From NCBI RefSeq assembly GCF_009547075.1, contig NZ_WIPH01000014.1:1-64000 (forward strand): a stretch of DNA of 64,000 bases, written 5' to 3'. The notes beneath the pieces are model-generated. The model saw only the letters and a list, made by a program, of their open reading frames with translations. It made no database searches and was not told the DNA's origin. A program made the position numbers and the translations under genes. The DNA is from Gluconobacter aidae (GTDB taxonomy: Bacteria; Pseudomonadota; Alphaproteobacteria; Acetobacterales; Acetobacteraceae). Below are positions 16,426 through 24,645 of this stretch, in pieces; the first letter of the stretch is position 1, and every line of letters starts with the position of its first letter.

Positions 16426-17954
16426 TTTTCTGAAATCGGTCCCTGATCGTTGGCGAGCTGCGCCTGGAGTTCACACATCTTCGCATCGCCCGGCACGAAC
16501 TCGAATGTCGTGCGCCAGCCTTGGATTTCGGGGTTGGGTTCGACCACGACGTTGCGGATCGTGCCGGGCGCGGCCTGCGAGATCAGATGGAAATTCGTGC
16601 CCTGCGGCACGTTCTGGAACGGCGCGCCGGTAAAGTCGATCACGAAGAAGCGGGCATCGGCATGATCGGTCACGGCACCGATCCGCGTTGCCGCAACACG
16701 TGCAAGCTGCGTGGGCCACGGTGTGTCCCAGCCCCAGTACATCCGGTAGATGTAACTGTATTCCTGGCCGCCCTTCATGGGCTGCTTCGGGCGCCAGAAG
16801 GAAACGATGTTGTCGTTCACTTCATTGGGGGTCGGGATCTCCACGAGGTCCACTGCGCCGTCGCCCCAGTTCCCGATCGGCTCGATCCACAGGGACGGAC
16901 GTTTCTCGTAGTTCAGAGCAAGGTCTTCGTAATCGTGAAACGACCTTTTGCGCTGCATGAGGCCAAATCCGTGAGGGCTGCTGTCGGCAAAGGCCGAGAA
17001 CTGGAGATCCGTCGGGTTGATGAGCGGCCGGTAAAGCTGCTGCCCCGCGCCCGTCCAGATTTGCAACGCCTCGCTGTCATGCGCGGCAGGGCGCCAGTCA
17101 TCGACGTGGTTGCGTTCGTTCGCATCGAAATAGAACATGCCCGTGAGCGGGGCGATCCCGGATTCCGTAATGTCCTGACGTGGGAACAGGGAGGACTGGA
17201 CGTCGAAAACAGTCGTATCGCCCGGTCGGATGGTGAAGCGGAACGCGCCTGTCAGGGAGGGGCTGTCAAGCAGCGCGTGAATGACGACGGATTCCACGCC
17301 CGGCTCCGGCTTTTCCAGCCAGAACTCGCGGAACAGAGCGAATTCCTCGCCTTTCGGATTGCCGGTGCCATCCGCGAACGCCCGCGCCGACAGGCCGTAA
17401 TTCTGTCCTTTGGCCACGGCGCGGAAATAGGATGCTCCGAGGAAGACCGCGCATTCTTCCATCACGCCTGGCGTATTGATCGCATAGCGCAGACGCAGGC
17501 CGGAGAAGCCGAGATCGTCGGTTACGCGCAGGACAGGATTGGAATAGGTGAAGACATCCGGATCGTAAGGAATGGGGGTGGACTGGCCGCCCACCACCTC
17601 GTTCATGCCGATCCGTGGCTTGTACAGGAAACCGCGCGGGAAGAACTCCACGTCAAACGCCAGGTTCTGGCCATGCCACAGGGCTTTCTCAGGATTGAAG
17701 GCGATGCCGCGGAACTGGTCGAAATCCATGTTCGCAATGGCATTGGGGAGTGTCGGCGACGGCGGAGAATAAGGCTTCTTCGACAGTCGTTGCGCGATGA
17801 GGCGGACGGTTCCGTCGTCAAAGGGTGTTGACTGTATGGCGGGTGTCGCAGGCGAGGGGGCGGCGGTGGACTGGGCGTGGGCCATACGGCTGGCTGTTCC
17901 CAGAAGGGTCAGTCCGGCCCCAAGCTTGACCAGATCACGGCGCAGGATACTCAT
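16401..17954 (-). CDS. Glucan biosynthesis protein OpgG/OpgD family with Tat signal
   Basis: From ATG 17954 the protein has 517 residues. It starts MSILRRDLVKLG and continues with a hydrophobic stretch to AHAQ, a twin-arginine signal. OpgD of E. coli is Tat-exported while OpgG uses Sec, so the signal leans to OpgD, although the pairing with opgH leans to OpgG. The periplasmic body contains family features such as YKPRIGMNEVVGGQ and FAFDYFDANE-type segments (GMFYFDANERNH). It is needed for periplasmic glucan backbone formation or control of its length. The upstream frame to 18149 lacks conserved content. Confidence 0.9.
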   Translation of the reverse strand: MSILRRDLVKLGAGLTLLGTASRMAHAQSTAAPSPATPAIQSTPFDDGTVRLIAQRLSKKPYSPPSPTLPNAIANMDFDQFRGIAFNPEKALWHGQNLAFDVEFFPRGFLYKPRIGMNEVVGGQSTPIPYDPDVFTYSNPVLRVTDDLGFSGLRLRYAINTPGVMEECAVFLGASYFRAVAKGQNYGLSARAFADGTGNPKGEEFALFREFWLEKPEPGVESVVIHALLDSPSLTGAFRFTIRPGDTTVFDVQSSLFPRQDITESGIAPLTGMFYFDANERNHVDDWRPAAHDSEALQIWTGAGQQLYRPLINPTDLQFSAFADSSPHGFGLMQRKRSFHDYEDLALNYEKRPSLWIEPIGNWGDGAVDLVEIPTPNEVNDNIVSFWRPKQPMKGGQEYSYIYRMYWGWDTPWPTQLARVAATRIGAVTDHADARFFVIDFTGAPFQNVPQGTNFHLISQAAPGTIRNVVVEPNPEIQGWRTTFEFVPGDAKMCELQAQLANDQGPISEKWMYRWTP

Positions 17955-18117
17955 ACTTTTCCCAATATCCCAGTTTCTCTCGGCGTCTTCCGAAACGAAG
18001 TCCGATCTTCCAGCGATACGCCGGAAGTGTTTCGTTGCGAAGGGCTCTTCTATGATGAGGATGTCATTTCGCAAGGTCTGGCGCGGTCTTTTTATGGCAT
18101 GCGTCCCGGATGACACA

Positions 18118-18783
18118 TTATTGTGAAATCTGTTGCTGCAAGACATCAAGTAACGGTACGTTACGCGACAATCCGGATACGGATGTTTCTGTTATCGCAT
18201 CGAGCCACGGAACCCGGAACAGGATCTGCGTTTCGCCAAACCGCGCAATGTCCCGTTCATTGCCGGAATTCAGCGGGCCCACCGGCACTACGCCCGTCAT
18301 GGAAATGCCGCGTCGCCGCAGCGCTTCAAGGCTCAGAAGCGTGTGGTTGATGGTGCCCAGCCCGCTGCGCGTTACCAGAACGACCGGCAGACCCAGGCTT
18401 TCGATCAGGTCCACGATCATCATGTCCTCACGCACCGGCACCATAAGGCCGCCCGCGCCTTCCACGACAAGCGGCCCCTGCGCCTGTGGCAGGACAAGCC
18501 GCCCCGGATTGACCGTCACGTTTTCCAGATCGCCTGCCGCCAGCGGAGCGAGCGGGGCCTGAAACGCATAGGCCGGGGGAATGACGCGGGACGGGTCCAG
18601 ACCGGCCAGATCCCGCACGGTCGGTGTATCGCCGTTCTCGTCCGCAAGGCCGGTCTGAAGCGGTTTCCAGTAGGTGGCGTTCCAGGCGCGGCACAGAATG
18701 GCGCTGACGAGTGTCTTGCCGATTCCGGTATCTGTTCCTGTGACGAAGACGCCGCGTTGCCAGTTCGTCGATATGTCCCTCAT
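18118..18783 (-). CDS. bioD: Dethiobiotin synthase BioD
   Basis: BioD closes the ureido ring of dethiobiotin using ATP and CO2. The 221-residue protein has the Walker A motif GTDTGIGKTLVSA (about residues 16-28) and the downstream VVEGAGGLMVPV motif that binds the diamine substrate. The length is normal. It is the last gene of the bio operon, its ATG overlapping the bioC stop (ATGA). No bioB follows. Confidence 0.93.
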   Translation of the reverse strand: MRDISTNWQRGVFVTGTDTGIGKTLVSAILCRAWNATYWKPLQTGLADENGDTPTVRDLAGLDPSRVIPPAYAFQAPLAPLAAGDLENVTVNPGRLVLPQAQGPLVVEGAGGLMVPVREDMMIVDLIESLGLPVVLVTRSGLGTINHTLLSLEALRRRGISMTGVVPVGPLNSGNERDIARFGETQILFRVPWLDAITETSVSGLSRNVPLLDVLQQQISQ

Positions 18784-19571
18784 GTCTTTGTCCTCCCCGT
18801 CTTCACAAACGTCCCGATGCCGACCTGATACGTCACTTCGGAACTCGTTCGGTCAAAATGGCGCATGGCCCGGCGCAGAGCCCCGATGCTGGCCGGCGTC
18901 CCGTCCTGACGGGGCAGTGACGCTCCGATCTGCCGCAGACCACGCAGGAACTCCCGCGCGCTGCCGACAGGATCGCGCAGGGTCAGCACATCCCACGATC
19001 CGACACCGCCGCCGGGCCATTCGGCTTTCACGGTCGATATGGGCGGATAGTCCGGCACGCCACAGGGTGCGTTTTCTGCCAGACAGGCCTGTTTCCACTC
19101 GTCCAGACTACCTTGCAGGAGCGTCGTGACCATCAGCCGCCCCTGTGGCGCGAGTAGGTCACAGAGCCTGTGCAACCCTTCGGCCCGGCTGGAAAACCAT
19201 TGCAGACACAGACTGGAGGCAATCAGATCGAACGGCCCGGACACGTCCGGATGTTCGGCGTCCATGACGTGAAAGCGGATGTTCTCGTCCGAAAGATGCT
19301 GGCGTGCCCGTGTAATCATGCCGGGGGCCAGATCGCTCGCCAGCAGGTTGGCCTGTGGAAAATGCCCGGCAAGTCGGGCTGTCAGAAATCCTGTTCCACA
19401 GCCGAATTCCAGAATGGAGGCAGGCGCGTGCTCCGCCATTTCTGTCTGGATGTGCTCCATCAACGCCGTGACGCAGCGTCGCTGGATATGGGCGGCGGCG
19501 TTATAGCCTTCTGCGGCGTTAAACCGCGTGGCGATACTGGCCCGGCGCAGGATGTCGTCAGCCCGCGTCAT
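18780..19571 (-). CDS. bioC: Malonyl-ACP O-methyltransferase BioC
   Basis: BioC methylates malonyl-ACP so that fatty-acid synthesis can build pimeloyl-ACP methyl ester. The 263-residue protein has the SAM-binding motif ILEFGCGTGFLTA (about residues 53-65) and the segment FDLIASSLCLQWF, typical of BioC. The N-terminus (DDILRRASIATRFNAAEGYNAAA) resembles the BioC start that follows the 'FgraA..Yd..a' pattern. It overlaps the hydrolase gene by 14 bases and bioD by 4. Confidence 0.9.
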   Translation of the reverse strand: MTRADDILRRASIATRFNAAEGYNAAAHIQRRCVTALMEHIQTEMAEHAPASILEFGCGTGFLTARLAGHFPQANLLASDLAPGMITRARQHLSDENIRFHVMDAEHPDVSGPFDLIASSLCLQWFSSRAEGLHRLCDLLAPQGRLMVTTLLQGSLDEWKQACLAENAPCGVPDYPPISTVKAEWPGGGVGSWDVLTLRDPVGSAREFLRGLRQIGASLPRQDGTPASIGALRRAMRHFDRTSSEVTYQVGIGTFVKTGRTKT

Positions 19572-20184
19572 CGAGCCTCCGTCGCACCAACGCCGCGCAG
19601 GAACCGGGCCGGGTCAGGGGCAGGAGATGCCCGCCCGCGACCCGTTCGCCCGGCGATGCAAACCCGGCCTGTGCGGCGCCGAACGGATCGTCCGTGCCCG
19701 TCATCCAGTGCAGCCGGTTTCCCCAGCCGGCAGCCTTCACCCGATGGTCCTGCTGCTGAAGCGCCTCAAGCCCCCGGTCCAGCGCGTTCCCATCCGGCGT
19801 GCCAGGAAGGGGCGCGTCCGTTCCGCAAAGAGCGCGGAAATCGTGCAGTACGGCGACCGGATCGCGCTTCAGGCGCGCGCGCATCCGCGTCAGAAGCCGT
19901 TCGGGCGTGCCGTCAGGGAAGTCCGATGCGGCAGTAAATCGCGGGAACCCGTTGAAAAACACCAGCCCCGCGCATCCTGGCAGATCCTGCCCCAGCAGTG
20001 CCAGAGACCCGGCGGAATGTCCGACGGCGAGATAAGGCGTTTCGGGCAGCGCAGGACGATGTCCGGAGCCGAAATATCCGCAATCCACGACCTGCGCGTT
20101 CACATCCGGCAGACGCGCCAGCATTGGCGTCCAGAAAGACGCATCAAAGCCCCAGCCATGCACGAGATAGAGCGCGCGTGTCAC
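19558..20184 (-). CDS. Alpha/beta hydrolase, candidate pimeloyl-ACP methyl ester esterase (BioH-like)
   Basis: The 208-residue protein starts at GTG 20184, which overlaps the bioF stop (GTGA). It opens YLVHGWGFDASFW, close to the BioH start. The nucleophile elbow is GHSAGSLAL (Ser57), an acid is available in TGTDDPF, and the His lies in VAGGHLLPLT. In the bio operon the missing step between BioC and BioF is removal of the methyl ester, done by BioH, BioG, BioK or BioJ in other bacteria. The position makes this the likely enzyme. It is shorter than E. coli BioH. The longer open frame reaching 21390 is antiframe to bioF and not real. Confidence 0.78.
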   Translation of the reverse strand: MTRALYLVHGWGFDASFWTPMLARLPDVNAQVVDCGYFGSGHRPALPETPYLAVGHSAGSLALLGQDLPGCAGLVFFNGFPRFTAASDFPDGTPERLLTRMRARLKRDPVAVLHDFRALCGTDAPLPGTPDGNALDRGLEALQQQDHRVKAAGWGNRLHWMTGTDDPFGAAQAGFASPGERVAGGHLLPLTRPGSCAALVRRRLDDAG

Positions 20185-21371
20185 GAGGCGCCGCCTGTCT
20201 GGGCAATCACCGCCTGCCCCAGACGGTCGATCGATGCATCGTTCAGTCCGGCATGGAGCGCAAGCCGGAGCCGCGCGGTTCCGGGAGGGACGGTCGGCGG
20301 CCGGATTGCGACCGTCAGGAACCCGGCGTCTTCCAATCCGGCGGCCACAGCCATGGCGCGTTCGGATTCCCCGATCAGGACAGGAACGATCTGTGTCGTT
20401 GAGTCCGCCGTGGACAGTCCAGCCCCGTGCAGCATGGTTCGAAGGCGCTCGGCCTGCTCGATCAGCCGGGCGCGTTCCTCGTCCAGATTTGGCACGACAT
20501 CGAGTGCTGCATCGATTGCCCCCAGAACCGCAGGAGGCAGGGCCGTGCTGTAAATGAAGCCCGACGCATGATTCGCCAGATAGTCGCAGAGCGGTTTCGA
20601 ACCCGCGATATAGGCGCCCATTCCGCCCAGCGCCTTGCTGCATGTTCCCATCGTCAGATCGGCCATTCCGCAGGACAGGCCGCGACCCTTCGGCCCCAGA
20701 ACGCCGGTCGCATGGGCCTCGTCCACATAAAGGAACGCTCCTGCCCGGTCCGCCAACGCCCGCAAAGCCGGAATATCGGCGCGGTCCCCGTCCATGGAGA
20801 AGACGCTCTCCGTCACGATCATGCGCAGGCCGGGTTTTTCGGCCTCGCGGGCCAGCAGGCTTTCCAGATGGGACAGATCGTTGTGCCGGAACCGGATCTG
20901 CCGCACGCCTGCCGCCGCGCAGCCATGATGCAGGCTGGCATGGTTCAGGCGGTCCGAAAATACCAGCATCGGCGCGCCCGTCCGCGCTACGGATAGCGCG
21001 CACAGTGCGGGCATGACGGACGCATTGGCCTGCCAGCCGGATGCGAACAGGATCGCGTCCTCGCAGCCCTTGAAGGCCGCCATTTTCGTCTCGACCTGCC
21101 GGTGCAGGTCCAGCGTTCCGCTGACCAATCGGGAGGCGCGCGCACCGGTGCCGAAGCGCAGTGCCCAGTCCGCCGCGCGTTCGCGCAGCAGCGGATGATC
21201 CGCCAGCCCCAGATAGTCGTTGGACGAGACATCCAGCATCCGCCGCCCGTCCCCGTTCCCATCGCGGACGATCATGCCGTCCTGCCGGACCACAGGGCGC
21301 AGGCTCCGGCGCGTTCCGGCGGCTTCGCGCTGGGTCAGGGCAGCAGTGAAATGGCTGTCGAGCAGGCTCAT
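20181..21371 (-). CDS. bioF: 8-amino-7-oxononanoate synthase BioF
   Basis: BioF condenses pimeloyl-ACP with alanine using PLP. The 396-residue protein has the family landmarks DVSSNDYLGLADHP near residue 50, the LNHASLHHG segment, YVDEAHATGVLGPKGRG, and the PLP lysine in TCSKALGGMGAY. It overlaps bioA (ATGA) and the hydrolase (GTGA). Normal length and intact motifs leave little doubt. Confidence 0.95.
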   Translation of the reverse strand: MSLLDSHFTAALTQREAAGTRRSLRPVVRQDGMIVRDGNGDGRRMLDVSSNDYLGLADHPLLRERAADWALRFGTGARASRLVSGTLDLHRQVETKMAAFKGCEDAILFASGWQANASVMPALCALSVARTGAPMLVFSDRLNHASLHHGCAAAGVRQIRFRHNDLSHLESLLAREAEKPGLRMIVTESVFSMDGDRADIPALRALADRAGAFLYVDEAHATGVLGPKGRGLSCGMADLTMGTCSKALGGMGAYIAGSKPLCDYLANHASGFIYSTALPPAVLGAIDAALDVVPNLDEERARLIEQAERLRTMLHGAGLSTADSTTQIVPVLIGESERAMAVAAGLEDAGFLTVAIRPPTVPPGTARLRLALHAGLNDASIDRLGQAVIAQTGGAS

Positions 21372-22645
21372 GCGCGCTCTCGCAGCACATCCACGATGGC
21401 TGTCGTCAGATGCGCGAGTTCTTCGGGTGTGATGGTAAAGGCAGGCGTCAGATAGACGATGTTGCGGAAGGGCCGGATCCAGACGCCACGCTCCACGAAG
21501 GCGCGGCGCAGCGCATCGGGATCGTCCAGCGCCTCAAGCTCCACGACGCCGATCGCGCCGAGAACGCGCACATCCCTGACGCCGGGCAGCGTGCGGCAGG
21601 GTTCGAGTTCCCGCGCGAGCTGGGCCGAGATGGCCGCGACCTGCTCCAGTCGCGGCTCGGACCCGAACAGGTCCAGCGAGGCATTGGCGACCGCGCAGGC
21701 CAGCGGATTGGCCATGAAGGTCGGCCCGTGCATGAGGGCGTGCCCGGCGCTGTCGGACAGGAACGCCTCGAAGACGCCGCGCCGGGCGACGGTGGCGGCC
21801 AGCGCCATGGTCCCGCCGGTCAGAGCCTTCGACAGCGCCACGATATCCGGTACGATCCCGGCCTGTTCGCAGGCGAACATCGTGCCGGTGCGGCCGAAAC
21901 CGGTGAAGATCTCATCCAGGACCAGCAGGATTCCGTGCCGGTCGCACAGTTCGCGCAGACGGCGCAGGACCTCGGGGTCATGGAACAACATGCCCCCCGC
22001 TCCCTGAACCAGAGGCTCCGTGACCATGGCCGCGATGCTGTCCCCGCGTTCCGCCAGCAGGGCCTCCAGCCGGGTTAGACTGTCCGCATCCACCGGCAGA
22101 TCGGCCAGGACCTGTTCGGGCAGAACGCCGGCGAACAGGCTGTGCATACCTTCCTCGGGGTCGCAGATGGCCATCATGCCCAGCGTGTCCCCGTGATATC
22201 CGCCGCGGAAGGACAGGATCTTCGTCCGGCCTTCTGTGCCCCGGTTGATGTGGTACTGCACCGCCATCTTGATTGCGACTTCCATCGCGACCGATCCAGA
22301 ATCGGTGAAGAACACCCGATCCAGATCGCCCGGCAACATCGCCGCCAGTCGTGCTGCCAGCCTGATGGCGGGATCGTGGACCATCCCGCCGAACATCACA
22401 TGCGGCATCCGCTCCGCCTGCCGGAGGAGTGCCTCATGGATATGTGGATGGCTGTAACCATGACAGGCCGTCCACCAGGCCGCCACGCCATCCACGAGAG
22501 CGTGTCCGTCCGCGAGCGTGATCCGGCTTCCCGACGTGCTGACGGCTTCCACGGGGAATGGGGCGGTCTGCATCTGGGTGTAGGGCAGCCACAGATGGGG
22601 CAGGTCAGCGGCAGTGCGGGGGGTGGAAGGAGTATTGCGAGACAT
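21368..22645 (-). CDS. bioA: Adenosylmethionine-8-amino-7-oxononanoate aminotransferase BioA
   Basis: BioA transfers the amino group of SAM to 8-amino-7-oxononanoate. From ATG 22645 the protein has 425 residues; a frame to 22735 adds 30 unconserved ones. Landmarks are HLWLPYTQMQ at the start, AAWWTACHGYSHPHI, FTDSGSVAMEVAIKMA for cofactor phosphate binding, LVLDEIFTGFGRTG, and the PLP lysine in LSKALTGGTMAL. It is the first gene of the bioA-bioF-hydrolase-bioC-bioD operon, in which every junction overlaps. Confidence 0.95.
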   Translation of the reverse strand: MSRNTPSTPRTAADLPHLWLPYTQMQTAPFPVEAVSTSGSRITLADGHALVDGVAAWWTACHGYSHPHIHEALLRQAERMPHVMFGGMVHDPAIRLAARLAAMLPGDLDRVFFTDSGSVAMEVAIKMAVQYHINRGTEGRTKILSFRGGYHGDTLGMMAICDPEEGMHSLFAGVLPEQVLADLPVDADSLTRLEALLAERGDSIAAMVTEPLVQGAGGMLFHDPEVLRRLRELCDRHGILLVLDEIFTGFGRTGTMFACEQAGIVPDIVALSKALTGGTMALAATVARRGVFEAFLSDSAGHALMHGPTFMANPLACAVANASLDLFGSEPRLEQVAAISAQLARELEPCRTLPGVRDVRVLGAIGVVELEALDDPDALRRAFVERGVWIRPFRNIVYLTPAFTITPEELAHLTTAIVDVLRERA

Positions 22646-22828
22646 GGTTTGCGTTTTCCCGCATGGCTGTGGGTGAGTCCATCCCCCGTTCCCCGCGGGG
22701 CTGGGAAAGGGGCAGGATCGTTCCGCAGACGGCACGCCGTATCATAAAAAGGTCACGTTCCATTAAGCAACGATGTGGCATGAGCCTCGTTAGTGACGCG
22801 TTCCTAAAAGAACGTGGAAACATTCTGT

Positions 22829-22845
22829 GCTCCCGACGCGGGAGC
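22829..22845 (+). promoter_or_regulatory. Hairpin in the leader of the 68-residue gene
   Basis: GCTCCCG, a 3-base loop ACG, and CGGGAGC form a perfect 7-bp stem ending 20 bases before ATG 22866. The ribosome-binding GAGG lies directly after it. A second inverted repeat, CGTTC-N6-GAACG, spans 22799-22814. There is no T-tract, so these look like leader or operator elements and not a terminator. Function is inferred from position only. Confidence 0.4.
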
Positions 22846-22865
22846 CATGACGAGGTTGAAGACCA

Positions 22866-23072
22866 ATGCTGAGTTCCAAGGTCATTCATGTCGATGGCGT
22901 CTTTCTGGGGACGGCCATCATGAGTGGAAGCCTGAGCACCCTGCGTTTCTATGCCACGCATGAGAGCGTGCGCGCGCTTCACAACGCCTGCATGCCGGAT
23001 TTCGGCGCGCTGTATGCCCAGGTCAAAAGCCTGTTCAACCGCAGTCGCCTGCTGACGCCGAAAGTCGCCTGA
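22866..23072 (+). CDS. Small protein of unknown function, 68 residues
   Basis: The frame begins ATGCTG at 22866 with GAGG about 9 bases upstream. The protein is MLSSKVIHVDGVFLGTAIMS at its start and ends with a basic SLFNRSRLLTPKVA. It has no signal peptide or clear membrane helix and two cysteine-poor helices. It is divergent from bioA and convergent with selO. Codon use matches the neighbours, which together with the ribosome site is the only support for it being a gene. Confidence 0.5.
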   Translation: MLSSKVIHVDGVFLGTAIMSGSLSTLRFYATHESVRALHNACMPDFGALYAQVKSLFNRSRLLTPKVA

Positions 23073-23105
23073 TCCGGCTGTTCTGATCCTTTTCCCTGCG
23101 GCGCG

Positions 23106-24560
23106 TCAGGTGCCGCAGAATGTATTCATGACCGTCTCATGAGGTGCCGGGGCTGCCTCAAAACCGTCTGCCGAGTCATCAAACGGGTGTGACAGCGCTT
23201 CAACCAGACGGTGGAACGGCGCGTAGTCGCCCGCTATTGCGGACTGGATCATGTCTTCGACCCTGTGATTGCGCGGAATGATGCGGGGATTCGTGGCCTG
23301 CATGTCCGTGGAGCAGGCTTCGACCGGGCGGTCTTCCCGGCCCAGACGGGCCTGCCAGTCCCCGATCCAGTCTTCAACTCCCGAAGCCGCCCCGAACAGC
23401 GCCACGAAACTGTCCGTCCGTCCGGTCCGAACCACGTCGCCAAGCCGTCGGAATGTCAGCGTGAAATCCGCCTCGGCCCGATGCATGGCCGTCAGCAGAC
23501 GCCCCGTCAGCCGGGGATCTCCGTTTTCTTCCCGCGCCAGACCCAGCTTCCGCCGCCAGCCGCCGAGATAGGTTTCGTTGAACACGTCATCAAAGCCCGT
23601 CAGTGCGTCCTTGGCCTGTTCGATCGCTTTCTCGCGATCGCTGTCCAGCAGGGGCAGCAGCGCCTCCGCCAGTCGTCCAAGGTTCCACAGCGCCATGTCC
23701 GGCTGGTTGCCGTAGGCATAGCGCCCGTTCTGGTCGATGAAGCTGAAGACTTTCGCCGGATCATAGGCGTCCAGAAACGCGCAGGGACCGAAATCGAGGG
23801 TCTCGCCTGCGATGGACATGTTGTCCGTGTTCATGACGCCATGAATGAACCCGACCAGCATCCAGCGCGCCACCAGACCCGCCTGTCGTGCCGTCACGGA
23901 TTTCAGCAGGGCCAGATAGGGATTTTCAGCCTCCGCCAGCTCCGGATACAGACGCCCGATCACATGATCCGCAAGAATGCGTACCCCTTCGATATCGCCC
24001 TGCGCCGCGAAATACTGGAACGTCCCGACCCGCACATGGCTGGAGGCGATCCGTACGATAACACCGCCCGGCTGCATCGTCTCGCGGGCAATGCTCTCGC
24101 CCGTCGTCAGGGCGGCAAGCGCGCGTGTCGTGGGAATGCCGAGCGCATGCATGGCTTCACTGACCACATATTCGCGCAGAACCGGCCCCAGAGCCGCGCG
24201 TCCGTCCCCGCGTCGTGAAAACGGCGTCGGCCCGGAGCCCTTGAGATGAATGTCCCGCAGGCGCCCGGACCGGTCCGTCACTTCGCCGACCAGCATCGCC
24301 CGCCCGTCTCCGAGGCTCGGGACGAAATGCCCGAACTGATGCCCGGCATAGGCCATGGCCACCGGCGCGGTCCCGTCCGGTCGCAGGCCCTGGCTCAGAA
24401 AGGCGATCCCCGCCGGACTGCGCAGCCAGTCCGGGTCCATCCCGAGTTCACGCGCCAGAGGCTCGTTCAGCGCCACGATCTGTGGATTGCGAAATGGCGC
24501 GGGGGAGAGGGGGGCGGAAAAACGCTCGGGCAGGGAGGCATAGATGCGGGAGAGCTGCAT
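23106..24560 (-). CDS. selO: Protein adenylyltransferase SelO (YdiU family)
   Basis: SelO is a pseudokinase-fold enzyme that transfers AMP to protein Ser, Thr or Tyr and helps in oxidative stress. The 484-residue length is typical for bacteria. Visible landmarks are YAGHQFGHFVPSLGDGRAML, the DIHLKGSGPTPFSRRGDGRA block that contacts nucleotide, HVRVGTFQYFAA, HGVMNTDNMSIAGETLDFGP with the metal-binding Asn/Asp pair, and YGNQPDMALWNL. The chain ends in FCGT, so a cysteine lies third from the end. This matches the position where animal SelO carries selenocysteine. Confidence 0.93.
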   Translation of the reverse strand: MQLSRIYASLPERFSAPLSPAPFRNPQIVALNEPLARELGMDPDWLRSPAGIAFLSQGLRPDGTAPVAMAYAGHQFGHFVPSLGDGRAMLVGEVTDRSGRLRDIHLKGSGPTPFSRRGDGRAALGPVLREYVVSEAMHALGIPTTRALAALTTGESIARETMQPGGVIVRIASSHVRVGTFQYFAAQGDIEGVRILADHVIGRLYPELAEAENPYLALLKSVTARQAGLVARWMLVGFIHGVMNTDNMSIAGETLDFGPCAFLDAYDPAKVFSFIDQNGRYAYGNQPDMALWNLGRLAEALLPLLDSDREKAIEQAKDALTGFDDVFNETYLGGWRRKLGLAREENGDPRLTGRLLTAMHRAEADFTLTFRRLGDVVRTGRTDSFVALFGAASGVEDWIGDWQARLGREDRPVEACSTDMQATNPRIIPRNHRVEDMIQSAIAGDYAPFHRLVEALSHPFDDSADGFEAAPAPHETVMNTFCGT

Positions 24561-24645
24561 CAGAAATCCAATCGGGACTTGTGGAGTCTGTCTTCAGATG
24601 GGCCAGAGAGCCGCAAAAGGGAAGGGCCGCAGCCGCTTTGCGGGT

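Noticed and set aside
16521-17831. 436-codon plus-strand open frame
   Set aside because: It is antisense to the opgG/opgD homologue.
19558-21390. 610-codon minus-strand frame that would fuse a long N-terminal part to the hydrolase
   Set aside because: The first two thirds overlap bioF in another frame on the same strand and are low-complexity; only the last 208 codons, from GTG 20184, code for a folded protein.
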